In this document: positions 12,107 through 23,420 of the stretch, piece by piece
How the letters are laid out: each line of letters starts with the position of its first letter
Numbering within the stretch: the first letter of the stretch is position 1
Assembly: GCA_947034895.1 (NCBI GenBank)
Contig: OX344763.1
Location: forward strand, 33,169,025 to 33,233,024
Direction: 5' to 3'
Source: Rhytidiadelphus loreus
Lineage: Eukaryota > Streptophyta > Bryopsida > Hypnales > Hylocomiaceae
DNA length: 64,000 nucleotides
Translations under genes and position numbers: made by a program
Notes under the pieces: model-generated
What the model was told of the DNA's origin: nothing
Seen by the model: the letters and a program-made list of their open reading frames with translations, nothing else
Databases searched by the model: none

Positions 12107-13155
12107 CTATGGACTCAAAGTAATTAAATTACCATAAAGTAATTCAAATCTAACATGCACTATTTTTTTTCTCTCTCTACAACATCAATAAAATACACTG
12201 CTAGCTTAAGGGGGGCACCTCGAAATGCACCATTGACCCAAAATTGCCATCATCACTCTGGATACATCTTTAAAACCAATATGTACCTACCTTATAGTAT
12301 AACTAAATTGAGTCTTTTATTTGTAGACCAAAAGAAAGTGTCTTGTACTGATTCCTCATAAGATTCATATCTTGAAATTTCACTTACTTAATTGTCCCCT
12401 TGCAAGATTTTGGTAGCCAAAATTTGTGACATCTGTGGTTTGAAACAACTTGTGTAGATTTATGTTTAAGCTCCCATGAAAAGTGCTGAAGAAAGTCATG
12501 GAATTTTGCCAATTTAACAAATTTGACATTTTAAAGTCTATAGTCTCTCTAATTATTTTCAACCACAAGAAGAAAATAACGTCAGGGTCAATGCATTGGT
12601 AGTGTCAATGACTATAAGAAACCCATGTTATAAGTGACGAATTTTAGGTGATATCCAATGTAACAACTTGTGTTTCTATGTCAACAATAACGTCCAAAGT
12701 AACATCAAGATTATGCAAAAGTTTTTAAGTCACCTCATCTTTTTAGTAATAAATTAATAACCTGGTTGATTAAGAAAATAACTTTGTGTAAACAATTGAG
12801 TATTCATCTTCTATGGTTGGGTGTCAAGTTACATTCAATCATTTTGATCAAGAAATCATGAGAATGTAACCCAACTTCTTGAAAGCTACCAACAAACAAC
12901 ATCATGAAGTTTTTTTCATCAAGAAATTATTGCCCTCAATACTTTCAAGTTTTTTTTGTTACCTCTTAACTCTCACAAAACATGCCTATCACCATTAGCC
13001 ATGCAATTTTCCATTGACAAGATGAACATGTACATCCCCCAATTCTAGAAAAATGTTGAAAAATCATTTATCGGATTGTTTTGTCCTCTACATCCTTACA
13101 GGTTTAGGTTTGTTTCACAAAGGTGCCTCTCATGCATCATACTCCACCTACTTAC
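12107..13155. other. AT-rich intron-like gap of the FANCI relic
   Basis: Expected FANCI coding between the PKDLAK block and the SRCHLK block (the conserved KKSKVNL region) was not found here; a weak WKPFLIALATHS frame near 10,555-10,600 on the minus strand may be its remnant. Otherwise nothing recognisable. Confidence 0.3.
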
Positions 13156-13486
13156 GTCAATGAGCAATTCTTTGTCGATATTGATGAGATGTCGAAAACT
13201 ACTGAAGATGTCGCAGCGCGCAGTTGTGATACTATGCTTTTTGCATTGAAAAAAACTTCATCTGTAAGATTGGTGACACTATTTTGCGTCACTTTAAGTA
13301 TTTTAGCCAGGTCTTTGGGTGCGGAGTCAAATTTGTTGAGATGCAATTTTTTTTATGAATTTTGTATGCAATTTCAAAGCTTGAGGTTGTAAACCACAAT
13401 GAGCAACAGTAGAAAATCCCAATCAAATTCGAGAGATCATCAGTAACAATGAACTTCCTAATGTGTTTTACCAAGTGTATGAATAG
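13156..13486 (-). pseudogene. FANCI relic, exon with PKDLAKILKVT motif
   Basis: A 331-bp block from acceptor GATTCAG to donor GTAAGTAGG. First frame: QLFIHLVKHIRKFIVTDDLS. After an A8/T8 homopolymer (13,347-13,354) the open frame shifts to FDSAPKDLAKILKVTQNSVT and NAKSIVSQLRAATS. The PKxLxKxLKxTxxxxTxL spacing matches FANCI's PKNMEKLVKLSGSHLTPL. A single base indel in the homopolymer would restore one frame, so this lesion could be a sequencing error. Confidence 0.65.
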
Positions 13487-13773
13487 CTGAATCTGTTGAA
13501 AACATGGTCAGGAGATGGGATCAGGTCTCTCTTTGTTTTAGTATCCTCTTCCTTACCTCTGCGTGGAGCTATCCACAATTATAATTTTTGTAGAGTCGAG
13601 AATCGAAGACGGGTTGTTTTCTTACAAAAGGATAAACAACATGCTGAATGTAGACAACCTTTACACCTATTCACCTCAGAATAGCCTGAACCCTAAACCC
13701 TTGTTCTACACATAGTTTAATGTACAAATTAGGGTTTGTAATGATATACTAATGCTCTGTGAAGACGCAATAC

Positions 13774-14447
13774 TCATGTGTAACTTTGAGCAAGACACTG
13801 ACTGGTCTTCTGAGGCAACAAATTGAGTCATCGAATGAAATTTCCTATTCACTCTCATGTTTAGAGCTTTTGCATCATTTTCAAAACTAATTTCTTTGAT
13901 AAAATCTGCAATTTTGATGAGAACTTCCTTTAGATTAATTATCGTCCAACGCAATACTAAGAGAGTTTTCTGTTCAGCTTCAGGCCTGAGGCTCAGAAGT
14001 TTTCATTGAATTTCTCATTCTTGGGCAGAGTATGTTCTATTTCTTGTGTCCAATCTTCACTGGACGTAACATTCTTCAACGGTAGTGAGAAATCACCTTT
14101 CTTCACTGTAAATGACAACTGAAAGAAGACTCCAAAGTTTAGCAGCAGAGATGCTCAATGAGCGACCGTTGCCCATCTTCTTCGTACAAGTTTTGGTTCC
14201 TTCCTTCCTTCCACAATAGTTCCAAGAATGTGCACAACAGGAAATCAATTTGGATTCTTTTTGAGTTCAAAGGAGTTGACTGTCGAGGCAACTTTTCAAG
14301 AATTTTATGAAGCATCAACGAGAGAAGTGAAGACCACTAATTAGAATACAGCAAGAGTGAACTTCCATGTGGAATCAGAAACGAATTTTCAAGTTTTTTC
14401 AAAGTCACAATTGCTTTTGTCAAGTCTTTCATGATACTTTCACTTGT
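13774..14447 (-). pseudogene. FANCI relic, central exon(s) with frameshifts
   Basis: Starts after ACATACAAG with TSESIMKDLTKAIVTLKKLE. A TAG at 14,337-14,339 is either a nonsense mutation or, because it is the end of a T-rich CTAATTAG, a splice acceptor. It continues SLLSLMLHKILEKLPRQ and TPLNSKRIQIDFLLCTFLEL. The frame shifts near 14,145, giving LLNFGVFFQLSFTVKKGDFS, and again near 13,995, giving LRPEAEQKTLLVLRWTIINL and KEISFENDAKALNMRV. It ends at a possible GTATTG donor. Helical content and order match FANCI. Confidence 0.6.
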
Positions 14448-14689
14448 CTTGTATGTGAGTAGGGAAGAAATTACAATTTAGGAGTAGCTTTGCCTTGTTG
14501 TCAAACTAAAAAGCAATAGAAAAGTTCAACTAAAAATAGTTCTCCAGAAGTCAAAAACTTATTAGGCTTCTCTTGCCTTTCACAAGCCTCCCCTAAAAAA
14601 ATTCCAATCAACAATTCCGATTCTCCTCTTGCAACTATTGCACACTTCTGTGTAGAATTCTGATTTTTATTTTTATTTTTTGTCTATTA

Positions 14690-15006
14690 TGCAAGGTTTG
14701 ATCGATTCTAAGTGCATGGAAGTGTGCAATCTTAAGAGTTCCATGAGATGCAAATCTCTCACATTGAAAGCTGATTACTTGCTGTCTGCTTCCTATTGTA
14801 ATATTACTGAGAGTGCAATGTTCATCAACCATGAGTTCAAGTGGTTTGAGATGTGCAGGACGAAGCAGGGTTTTCCACAATTGCAACAAAGATGTGACCT
14901 TATGGTTTTGGAAATTTACAAAAGTACACAATTTCAGAAACTCCTCTCCAAATAGAAGTCTGATATTTTCTTTGAGAGGATGTTGCAGCAACCATATAAT
15001 TACAGC
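14690..15006 (-). pseudogene. FANCI relic, large helical exon
   Basis: Begins after a T-rich intron end (CTTGTGTGCAG) and stays open for about 105 codons, reading from AVIIWLLQHPLKENIRLLFG through KLCTFVNFQNHKVTSLLQ to VISFQCERFASHGTLK. The pattern of alternating hydrophobic helices matches the FANCI segment after KSADFS. No GT donor is present at the end of the open frame, so the 3' splice boundary is unclear or lost. Confidence 0.65.
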
Positions 15007-15154
15007 CTGCACACAAGGAAGCATGAGACAATGTGCAGAAAGCCAATCACAAATTTTCTTTCATTCAAAATCTGGTGATGAAATTTTTTTACAGTGATAC
15101 AAATCACACTCCAGATTGTGGACCAGTTCTTCAATTACAAGGAATCTAACTTAC

Positions 15155-15201
15155 ATTAGAAGAAAAGTTTGCAGATTTAGTCCATAACTTCCATTCACTT
15201 C
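15155..15201 (-). pseudogene. FANCI relic, small exon (KSADFS-type motif)
   Basis: A 47-bp block between an AAG acceptor and a GTAAGT donor. One frame reads SEWKLWTKSANFSSN, resembling the family's DKSADFS region that precedes a helical repeat. Too short to stand alone; its value is that it lies in the correct order before the next block. Confidence 0.5.
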
Positions 15202-16039
15202 CTTATTGATGGACCATCAAAGTATTGAGAATCTAAAGTCTATGCTAACAAGGTATGGTGATCCACGTGATAAGGAAAAATAACACTTGTGACCATGTTG
15301 CAAAACTGACTTATATAGAACATATTTCATGCGAGTCTAGGTTTGATTTTGGGCACAACTAATGCTTCTGTTTTTGGCAATATAAAATAAGTATTGTAGC
15401 TAGGAACAGGCTCAACAAAAAAAATTCTAAAAAGTAATGTCGTTTTTTTTAGAACTTAATGATTACATCTACCAAATTCAAGTGAAATTCAAGTTAGATA
15501 ATGTCAAAATTATAATAGTTTAAATATGATTAAAGTGTCAGAGGGACAATCAAATATTTATCAATATATTTTTGTATGGTGGTATGAAGTGCTAATTCTA
15601 TTGACACGTCGTGAAGAGTGGTGGTGAGGTCGTACTTATAATGAAGTTTATTGTTCATCAATCCACAAAGGTTATGGGATATTTGAAGTAAGGTGGGAGA
15701 TTGGTTGCTCAAAGAAAAATGTAATAATTGTGTTCACAACGGAACTTCAAACCTCATTTCAAAATTGTAAATCATTTTTTTTTTTAAATGTAGTCAACTC
15801 AGAAAATGTAGGAGACTAAGTTGACTTTCACCTCAATTTTCTTTTTCTGATTTTTAGCCTTGAATAGAAGTTATGGACAAGTGCAATGACAATGTTTTTC
15901 TATACTTTCCTCTTAACTTTGCCTGTAACTTTTGATTGGAGGATCCAAATCACAAATAGATTTTTTGAATCTTAAATCCAACTTGATTTTCCACATTTTA
16001 CTAATTGATCAAGTTTTGAAAAAAATAAATTTACAATAC
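15202..16039. other. AT-rich spacer upstream of the FANCI relic
   Basis: No further FANCI exon recognised. A minus-strand 60-codon frame at 15,530-15,712 has no recognisable signature. Confidence 0.3.
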
Positions 16040-16773
16040 TTAAGGGTGATTGCAAGAAAGACCGAACAATTTTGGTAGCATTCTGTCAAAACTGTGATTT
16101 TTTACGCTCAGTACTATGAATACTCTAGTATTACAAAACGGAACAATCTTAGTCGTTGATCTGAAAAATCAACGGCCAACAGTACTTCTGACTACTTATA
16201 AGTACTAAAACAGTACCATTTGGAAAAAATGATAGTTTGTCACAAAAAGTAGATAAAATTAAGTATAAATTAATAATAATTAGAAAATCATGAATAAAAA
16301 AACCCTAAAAATTGGCCATTTGTAAGGACTTGATACTGATTACATTTCACCAAAAACTAGAAGTTGAAACCATCACGAATGTTTAGAGCGCTATGCGCAA
16401 GGGACCCCTATTCGCACGCATGTCGAGGACAAAGAAGTGTGTGTTTTTTAATGCACTTTGGTAGGCACATGCTCATTTAGTGTGGGAATAGCCTACAAAA
16501 AATTCAAGTGAACATCATAATTTTTGGATACTCCACAGTACTAAAAAACCCGTAAACCGCAAAGTGTAACAAATTAGCTAAATTGACATTTAAATATAAA
16601 ATTAATTTTCAAAATTTATGAAAAATAATAAATCTCATGCTTTTTGAGTTAGCCATCATCAATAAAAATTTCAAGTTCATCGGCTTCATTTTTCGAAAGT
16701 TACCACTAATGGCAGCTTTGTTACTTCAATTGTGACGCGATATAGGACTAGTCTTTCTTACAATCACCCTTAA
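16040..16773. mobile_element. TTAA-flanked TIR element, 734 bp
   Basis: Starts TTAAGGGTGATTGCAAGAAA and ends, read in reverse, TTAAGGGTGATTGTAAGAAA: 23 bp of TIR with one mismatch. TTAA bounds both sides, either as target duplication or as part of the TIR. No transposase. An internal hairpin CGTTGAT/ATCAACG lies near 16,155-16,175. Terminal bases differ from the CCCCTAAAGGAC family, so this is a separate family. Confidence 0.8.
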
Positions 16774-17009
16774 ATGAGAATTGAAGTACAACTATGAAAA
16801 CAATTAGTGCATTAGACTTTACTATGAGCAATTGAGCTCTTTCATGTCATGTACCTCCTACCTCCCCACTTCTAAGGTAGACACTTCCAAATCTGCAACT
16901 TGATTAGAACCGCTAGCTATAATGGAGTAGAAAATGGAGCTAGTGCACATGAAAAATAGTCATGGACTAAGAAATACATCATTCAATTCCAATAGAGTGA
17001 AAAACATTA

Positions 17010-17252
17010 CTCCCTAAGTCCCACTAAAAACCTCCAAATCGGACATTCACAATGCATGTACCACTAAAAAGATTTTGTTTATTGATTTTGATTGTTGATC
17101 ATTGAGCAAGTGATTTAAAATGGAGAGTGGAGTGAATACACACGTGATTTGAATTCTAGATCACTTGTTCAATGATCAAAATCAATAAATGGAGTAGTTT
17201 AATAGTATAGGCACTATGTCCAATTTGGAGGGTTTTAGTGGGACTAAAGGAG
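17010..17252. mobile_element. Stowaway-like MITE (Tc1/mariner type), 243 bp
   Basis: TIRs CTCCCTAAGTCCCACTAAAA (left) and CTCCTTTAGTCCCACTAAAA (right, reversed) extend through CCTCCAAAT and GGACAT. TA target duplication at 17,008-17,009 and 17,253-17,254. A second inner inverted repeat (TTTATTGATTTTGAT… with its complement) makes nearly the whole element a foldback. The CTCCCT…GTCCC start and TA duplication are the Stowaway hallmarks. Confidence 0.9.
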
Positions 17253-17254
17253 TA

Positions 17255-18796
17255 TAATTCAATTGGTACCAAGGCCATGTTGTAGGAATTATAGTTTGAC
17301 AAGTAAATGTATATTGCATACAAAATATTCTTTGAAACACTTGATAGTCATAGTGTGGGACATCACACATTCAAAGATCTAAGAATTTATTTGGGATGAA
17401 AGAGTGGGACTTTTAATTATGAGAGGTACAATTAAATCCAAAGTTGATACTATTACATTTGCCCCCAACAAAAATCTAAAACTACGACATCTTCCTAAGC
17501 ATTCACTAAGCTAGTTCTCTAAAACAAAGAATGAGAACAAAGACACGGAGACCTTCACAAGGTCTACCCATATACCTACTTAAAATTGGTACATGTAGAC
17601 CCATATACTAGCTCAAAATTGAATTGGATTTTGAATTGTAAATTGCATTAGAACCACACAAAAGTCTACTTCATCATCATTACGAGTACACATATGTAGT
17701 TGAAAATCATACAAATAATTTGATGTTTTGTATACACTATCTATCATCTAGTGTTACCACCATTAATTTTGTGAAAATTACAACTTGTATTTAATGGTAC
17801 ATATTAGAAATGAGTTTTCACAATTGCTTTAGAGATACTTGATCCCACACCACTTGAAGTGCTTGTATGATTCATTGCTTGTTCTTCACACTCATTGCAA
17901 AAGATCTTTGACTATCTTCCAAAGGTTCTCTATGAAATGGTAGATAGTGTATAAAAGAAATTCAAATTGTTATGTGATTTTAAATTATTCATTTTTCACT
18001 TGTTTTAAAGTTGAATTGCACTTCATTACAATTCCAATGCGATTTGTGGTTTCAAAATTGGTCCATTTTTTAGCATGCTAGAGCTTCCTAAAATTGTTAG
18101 ACTTTCTAGTGAAAATTGACTAAAAAATTTGTAAGTTTATTGGACCCCATTATACAACAAAGTGGGAGATCACTAGAGAAAAAGAGAATCCAACATGGCA
18201 ACCAAGTTCATGTCAAGCCTACAAAGATGAACAAGCAAACCATGAAGTTGCAACAATAAGAAAAACTAGGAGAGACCATTAAACTATAGGATCTACAATT
18301 GAGCAAGTCATGGACAAACCAAGGGAAGGGAAAGGAGGGTGAAAACCAATTAGTGAACAATAAATTTCCAAAGAAACAAAGGAAGAGGCATTGAGAAAAT
18401 ATGTAAGTACTTGACAAACCCTAAATCAATTCTTCAAGGACAAAAAAATTAAAGAAAAATGGAAATTGGTGAACCTTACAATCTAAAGCAACAATAAAGG
18501 CCATTGACAAAGGAACTATTGTGTTGATTGTTGCTAACTATTATGTCGAAAAGTGCTAATTATTATAATATCCTCCGCATTAGGTTTAGAGGATATGACA
18601 TTACCTCAAAAGAGAGATAGAACATCTATATTGACACTAGTAGAAGAAAAGAAGTTAGTATAATACTTGCGTGATATGAAAACTAAAATACTTCCCTTGA
18701 CTTGGCTAACTTTGAGAATTGAAATTACCATCACAATACAAAACTGACCTACAACATTTATAGAAGGGATCTCTAATAATGAATGGAGGAAGTGGT
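17255..18796. other. AT-rich spacer, no gene seen
   Basis: No open frame above noise and no clear repeat boundary. Confidence 0.35.
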
Positions 18797-19701
18797 TTAA
18801 TTCCTTAAGTTCTTTGACCATGTTTTCACCAAAAATGCTCCAAAACTACCATTTCTAGTACAAGTACCAAATTTTGAAAAAAAATAGATAAATTTGGATA
18901 TATATAATTGTAGGATCTTGTAGTATGTTGACTTAAGAACACGTGGAAAAAATTTCAAAAATTTCCATTGTGTGGTTTGCAAGATAAGAGCTTTTGAATT
19001 CACAAAAATCCTTTTTTTGGCCTTGTGAAAAAACGGTCAGCTATACTTCACAAGGTCGTCTTTATATGAAAAAATTTACAAAATGGTGTTCCTTCTTTGG
19101 ACTCATTTTCAAGGCAAGTTGGCTACATGCTTGAAAGTTTTTAAATAGTTGGAATTGTGCAACATATAGGAAAAAAATAGTAAGTAGAAAGAAGTAGAAA
19201 ATGATTCAAAATACTAAATTGTTAAGAATTTAGTTATGGAATTGAAAAATTCCAATCCCAATGGTTGTAATGTTTTAATAAATAATCTACATCCTATGAT
19301 TTTATTTATTTTTTAAATATTGAAAATTGAGGACTTCAAAGTTTATTTTAGAGTAGATAATCCATAATTGCCTACAAATCATGACTTTCATCTCATTAAT
19401 AAAAATGGAATGATTCAAAGCTTTCCATATATGTATAAATTTATAAAATCAATTTCAAATTTTTATTTCTTGAAAAAGTGATTTTTTTGAGCTATTTGCC
19501 ATGCAAGCAATGAAAATTACATATCATGCAATAACTTTTTAACTATGTAGTTAAAAGTTATGAAAATTGTTGCACTTAAAGTTACTCCTTGGGCACATGT
19601 TGTGTGAAAATTTCAAGGAAAAAAAATAAAAAATTTGTTCATATTGAGCTCCCTAAAATTGCTATGTTGCCAAAAATGCACTTTAGGTATTTAGGGGTTA
19701 A
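18797..19701 (+). mobile_element. TTAA-family element, subfamily B copy
   Basis: Left boundary TTAATTCCTTAAGTTCTTTG (degenerate) and right boundary TTTAGGGGTTAA. Internal AAATAGTAAGTAGAAAGAAG, TTTTAGAGTAGATAAT and TAACTTTTTAACTATGTAGT segments recur in the 38.8-kb copy and, inverted, in the 29.6-kb copy. About 905 bp, non-coding. Confidence 0.72.
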
Positions 19702-21446
19702 GTAGTGAGCAAAATGTAGCAAATCAAATCAAATCAATCCATATTGGGTGTATGACTGAGAGTAGCAAGTTCTAATTAGAAAGAGAGAGCAAATAGTGAC
19801 AAAGTTGATTTGGATAAAGGCACGAGCCATAAAAATAATAATAATAAAAGATAAAAGAAGAAATCAAATTTGGAATAAAGCTTAAGGAAAAATAATTAAA
19901 AAATAATAATGAAAGATTAACTAGGAGAAATTCTTAACCTTTGTGGCCTTTAAGAGTGGAGCATGAAATTGTGTAATTAGCCAAATTGGTGAGATATTGC
20001 ATTTGCCTAGTTGGAAGAATCCTTTTGGCTTGTAGTTTGTGAGTACCAAATTGGATTATCTATCAACAAATTTATTAAAATTGTCTCTTCAAATGAACTT
20101 CATACTATAGAATTGAATTTCCTAATTGGATCATCCAATACTTCTACATGCATTGATCACTTTGTAGAGAATTTGAACAACATAGGAGTTGCTTCACTCT
20201 CTATTGGTATCTACTTATTGTAGATGGACATAACTCCAATGTCACCATCCTTATCATAGAAGAATGCTACAAACTAGGTAGTGACTTTCTTACTTTATTG
20301 TCCCACATTTCCCATGCTTTACAACTACTAGATGTGAGTTGTTTTATAACTTTTTTAAAAGCATTCCGGATCTACTGAAATGTATAGAATACGCACTATA
20401 GAAGGCAGAAGGTGACCAAGTCATTTCTAATACAATGGGTATGCCATGCATTACGATGAGATCTAACACCAAAGAACATTAGAAGTGAGTTAAAGGTTGT
20501 AGGGATACTAACACTAAATCCAAATGCCATGGACAACAAGTTTGAACCATTTGAACTCCTTATAGACATGTATGAAGATGAAAAGAAGATAAAAGCTAAG
20601 ACAATATGCTACAAGAATTACTTGAAGAGCACATGTTGATTGACTATACAATAGAACATGGCATATATGGTGGTTGAAAATACTCCATTGTCATGCCCTA
20701 AAGCCATAAGATGTCAAGCCAAAAAGAACACTACAAAGGAGTAATCAAAGATGAAGATTTGCAACCCAACTATCTAAAAAGCATAGGATTAGATACAATT
20801 TTTTTATTAATTACTCCATCTTTCTACTACTAACAAATGAAAATCACATTCAGATGCTCAAAGACTTGCAAGCAAAGGGAGAGGCTACAACTTTGGAATT
20901 AGAAGTGAAGTGCACGAAGGCTATAGCTAAGAGAAAGGAAAGAAAGGTTACAAAATTGGCCAAGTCACATATGTTCAAAGAGAAGAGTGAAGAGCAAGCA
21001 AATAATAGACAACTAAGCACTTACTATAACAAGGTGAAGAAAGTAGATTGGAGTAATAAGCTCCAAGAGTTGCTGAAATCTAGTAGGCCCCTCTCCACCA
21101 ATGCCTACCTCATACTCCGTTCTATCACACCATCTTTATTTTGTGCATCTAGAATTAGAGAGTATCATCCTTGAGATTAAAATTCTGAAGGCAACATAAA
21201 GACTCAAGATCCATTGTTCCAACAATCATTATCCCATGAACATGTCATTACTCTATTTATCCACCAATAGTTGAATGAAGTTGCAAACAAACATAGAAAG
21301 GAAATCTAAGGGGCTTCACTTTTGGATAAGAAGCAATGAAACCAATGAGGAGGATGAAAACTTCCATACATCAACATGTATAGCAAAGCCTTTATTTTTC
21401 ATACTAATAAGGCCTGATTTAGATGAATGCTTGTACAAAATAATTT
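19702..21446. other. spacer with a Lys-rich open frame
   Basis: A 106-codon plus-strand frame (20,854-21,174; MLKDLQAKGEATTLELEVKC start, Lys/Glu-rich centre) and a 70-codon frame at 20,011 lie here. Neither has a recognisable domain; they may be remnants of a transposon-encoded protein. The flanking sequence is AT-rich. Confidence 0.3.
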
Positions 21447-21721
21447 CACTACAACAAAAGCAGTGTTTTATGACTGCAAAATATGACTGCAGTGAGTCGT
21501 AAAATCAAAAAATATGACTCACGTAGAAATCATTGTAGATGACTCAGAATATGATTGACTATAGTCGTTTAGAAGCAGTCGCTTCAGACATTAATCATAT
21601 TCGCAGTCATATAAGTTGAGGGGTATAAATAGCCATAATTAGCTATAGTATGTCAACAAAGCATATATTTTGACTATCTTTGACTTTTTCTTGAGCTGCC
21701 CGAATAAATGAAAAAATCCTA

Positions 21722-22105
21722 CGTGGAATATGACTGAGGTGAGTCATATTTTTTGTTACTGTGGAATATGATTGCGTTGAGTCATATTTTTTGTTATTGT
21801 GGAATATGATTGCGTTGAGTCATATTTTTTGTTACTGTAGAATATGATTGCGGTGAGTCATATTTTTTGTTATTATGAAATATGACTGCGGTGAATCATA
21901 TTTTTTGTTGATGTGGAATATGACTGCAGTGAGTCATATTTTTTGTTGATGTGGAATATGACTACAGTGAGTTATATTTTTTGTTGATGTAGAATATGAC
22001 TCTAATGAATCATATTTTTAGCTAATGTTGGAATATAACTCTCTTGAGTTATATTTTTGAACGATGTGGAGTATGACTCTCATGAGTCATATTCTCGGTT
22101 GGCAT
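21722..22105. repeat. 38-bp palindromic tandem repeat within the CACTA element
   Basis: About ten copies at exact 38-bp spacing in the first five (21,726, 21,764, 21,802, 21,840…), drifting later. Each unit carries an inverted repeat ATATGACT-n6-AGTCATAT, so each unit can form a hairpin and offers a TGAGTCA/TGACT core. In CACTA elements subterminal repeats bind the transposase. Confidence 0.9.
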
Positions 22106-23059
22106 GGTGGTTCACATGGATGTCATTGGTAATTTTATGATTGATTGCAATCATGTTTTGGGAAGCATAGTCATATTTTGGTGTACATAACTATGAGCAT
22201 TATATGACTATAGGTAGTAATATTTGGGCCAATATATATTATGAAATATAACTCAAGCAAGTGGTATTCCAAATTATTAACAATCATATTTCTTAGATTT
22301 GTGTGTGCTATTTGTGATTGAGGTGATTGAGGTTCAAAATAGCTTCAATTATTAACTACAATCATGTTTTCCATACATTTTAAATGGATTTGACACATTG
22401 CAATTATACATTAAAATGATTTAACAATTGAATAAAAGATTTCATATAGTTAAAAACAAATACATATGATTTTAAAGATATACAAGAAACAATTATATTG
22501 GAGAGGGAATATATAAGAAGGAATGTGACTCCTTTCAATGACATTTATAATTTATTAGTTACAAATACAAAATATGTATATCACAATGAATTATTTACAC
22601 AAGTCAATAGAGACTATATTTCTTACAATAATATGAAGTGAGTTGCAAGTAGCCTCCAACGACTTTGTTCCAATTTTGTTGTCTACATATACAATTAAAG
22701 AAATAGGAGGTTAATTTTTAATGAACATACATCAAAGCTCAATCTTCAAAAGTTTACAACAATAAAAAATATGTTATACAAATTTAGGGTAAGAAGAAAA
22801 ACAATGGTGATGCAAGGAACAAGAAAAAAAAGGCAACAAGTGCTAAAAGATAACAACAAATACAAATTAAGATGCACAAGAAACAATAAGGAGCAACTAC
22901 TAAGAGGTAACAAGAAACAACAAAAAAGAGTTAAGATGCAACAAAAAAAAATAAGAAACAAAAAGAGAGAACAAAAAGTAAGAAATAAGAAGAAGAAAGA
23001 CTTAAAATGCAAGAAGAGAAAAACAAGAAGCAAGAATGAAGATGCAACAAAAGACAACA

Positions 23060-23420
23060 ACTCTAAGAAGTAAGAGTAACTCAAGATGCAATAAAAGACA
23101 ACAATTAGAAAGCAAGAGTGAATTCAAGATGCAACAAAACACAACAGTTAAGAAACAAGAGTGAACTCAAAATGCAACAAAACACAACAACTAAGAAACA
23201 AGAGTGAACTCAAAATGCAACAAAACACAACAACTAAGAAACAAGAGTGAACTCAAAATGCAACAAAACACAACAACTAAGAAACAAGAGTGAAATTTAA
23301 AATGCAACAAAATACAATTAAGAAGCAAGAGTAAAGATACAACAAAACACAACAACTAAGAAGCAAGAGTGAAGATGCAACAAAAGTAATAACTAAGAAG
23401 CAAGAATAAAGATGTAACAA
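23060..23420. repeat. 43-bp A/C-rich minisatellite within the CACTA element
   Basis: Units such as CAAAATGCAACAAAACACAA with AGAAACAAGAGTGAACT repeat at 43-bp steps (23,161, 23,204, 23,247…), decaying outward from 22,780 to 23,480. This low complexity produces a spurious Lys/Gln/Asn-rich frame on the plus strand and a Leu/Phe-rich frame on the minus strand. Confidence 0.85.

Larger units (their letters stand above)
9467..15201 (-). pseudogene. FANCI-like (Fanconi anaemia group I) C-terminal half, degraded
   Basis: FANCI pairs with FANCD2 as the ubiquitinated ID clamp in DNA interstrand-crosslink repair. Minus-strand exon-like blocks follow FANCI order. 15201-15155 encodes SEWKLWTKSANFSSN (compare human ELDKSADFSQ). 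15006 to about 14690 encodes WLLQHPLKENIRLLFGEEF (compare VLIEYNFSISSFSKNRFED). 14447-13774 contains LLSLRPEAEQKTLLVLRW and a following helix. 13486-13156 encodes APKDLAKILKVTQNSVTNL (compare IPKNMEKLVKLSGSHLTPL). 10113-9967 contains SRCHLKLKSHDNALED (compare SRDFKIKGN). 9598-9467 is an open acidic tail ending TGA. Good splice sites remain, such as GTAAGT after 13,156. Lesions: frameshifts near 14,145, 13,995 and in a T8 run at 13,347-13,354; possible stops at 14,337-14,339 and 10,012-10,014. The N-terminal half was not found. Matches are by eye from memory of the human protein. Some lesions could be assembly errors in homopolymers. Confidence 0.72.

Noticed and set aside
13123..13392. 89-codon plus-strand ORF
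   Set aside because: Antisense shadow of the FANCI PKDLAK exon.
14635..15097. Plus-strand ORFs of 91 and 94 codons
   Set aside because: Antisense shadows of the FANCI large helical exon.
22746..23084. Lys/Gln-rich ORF (plus) and Leu/Phe-rich ORF (minus) inside the CACTA element
   Set aside because: Both are products of the low-complexity A/C-rich repeat; no domain and no codon-position signal.
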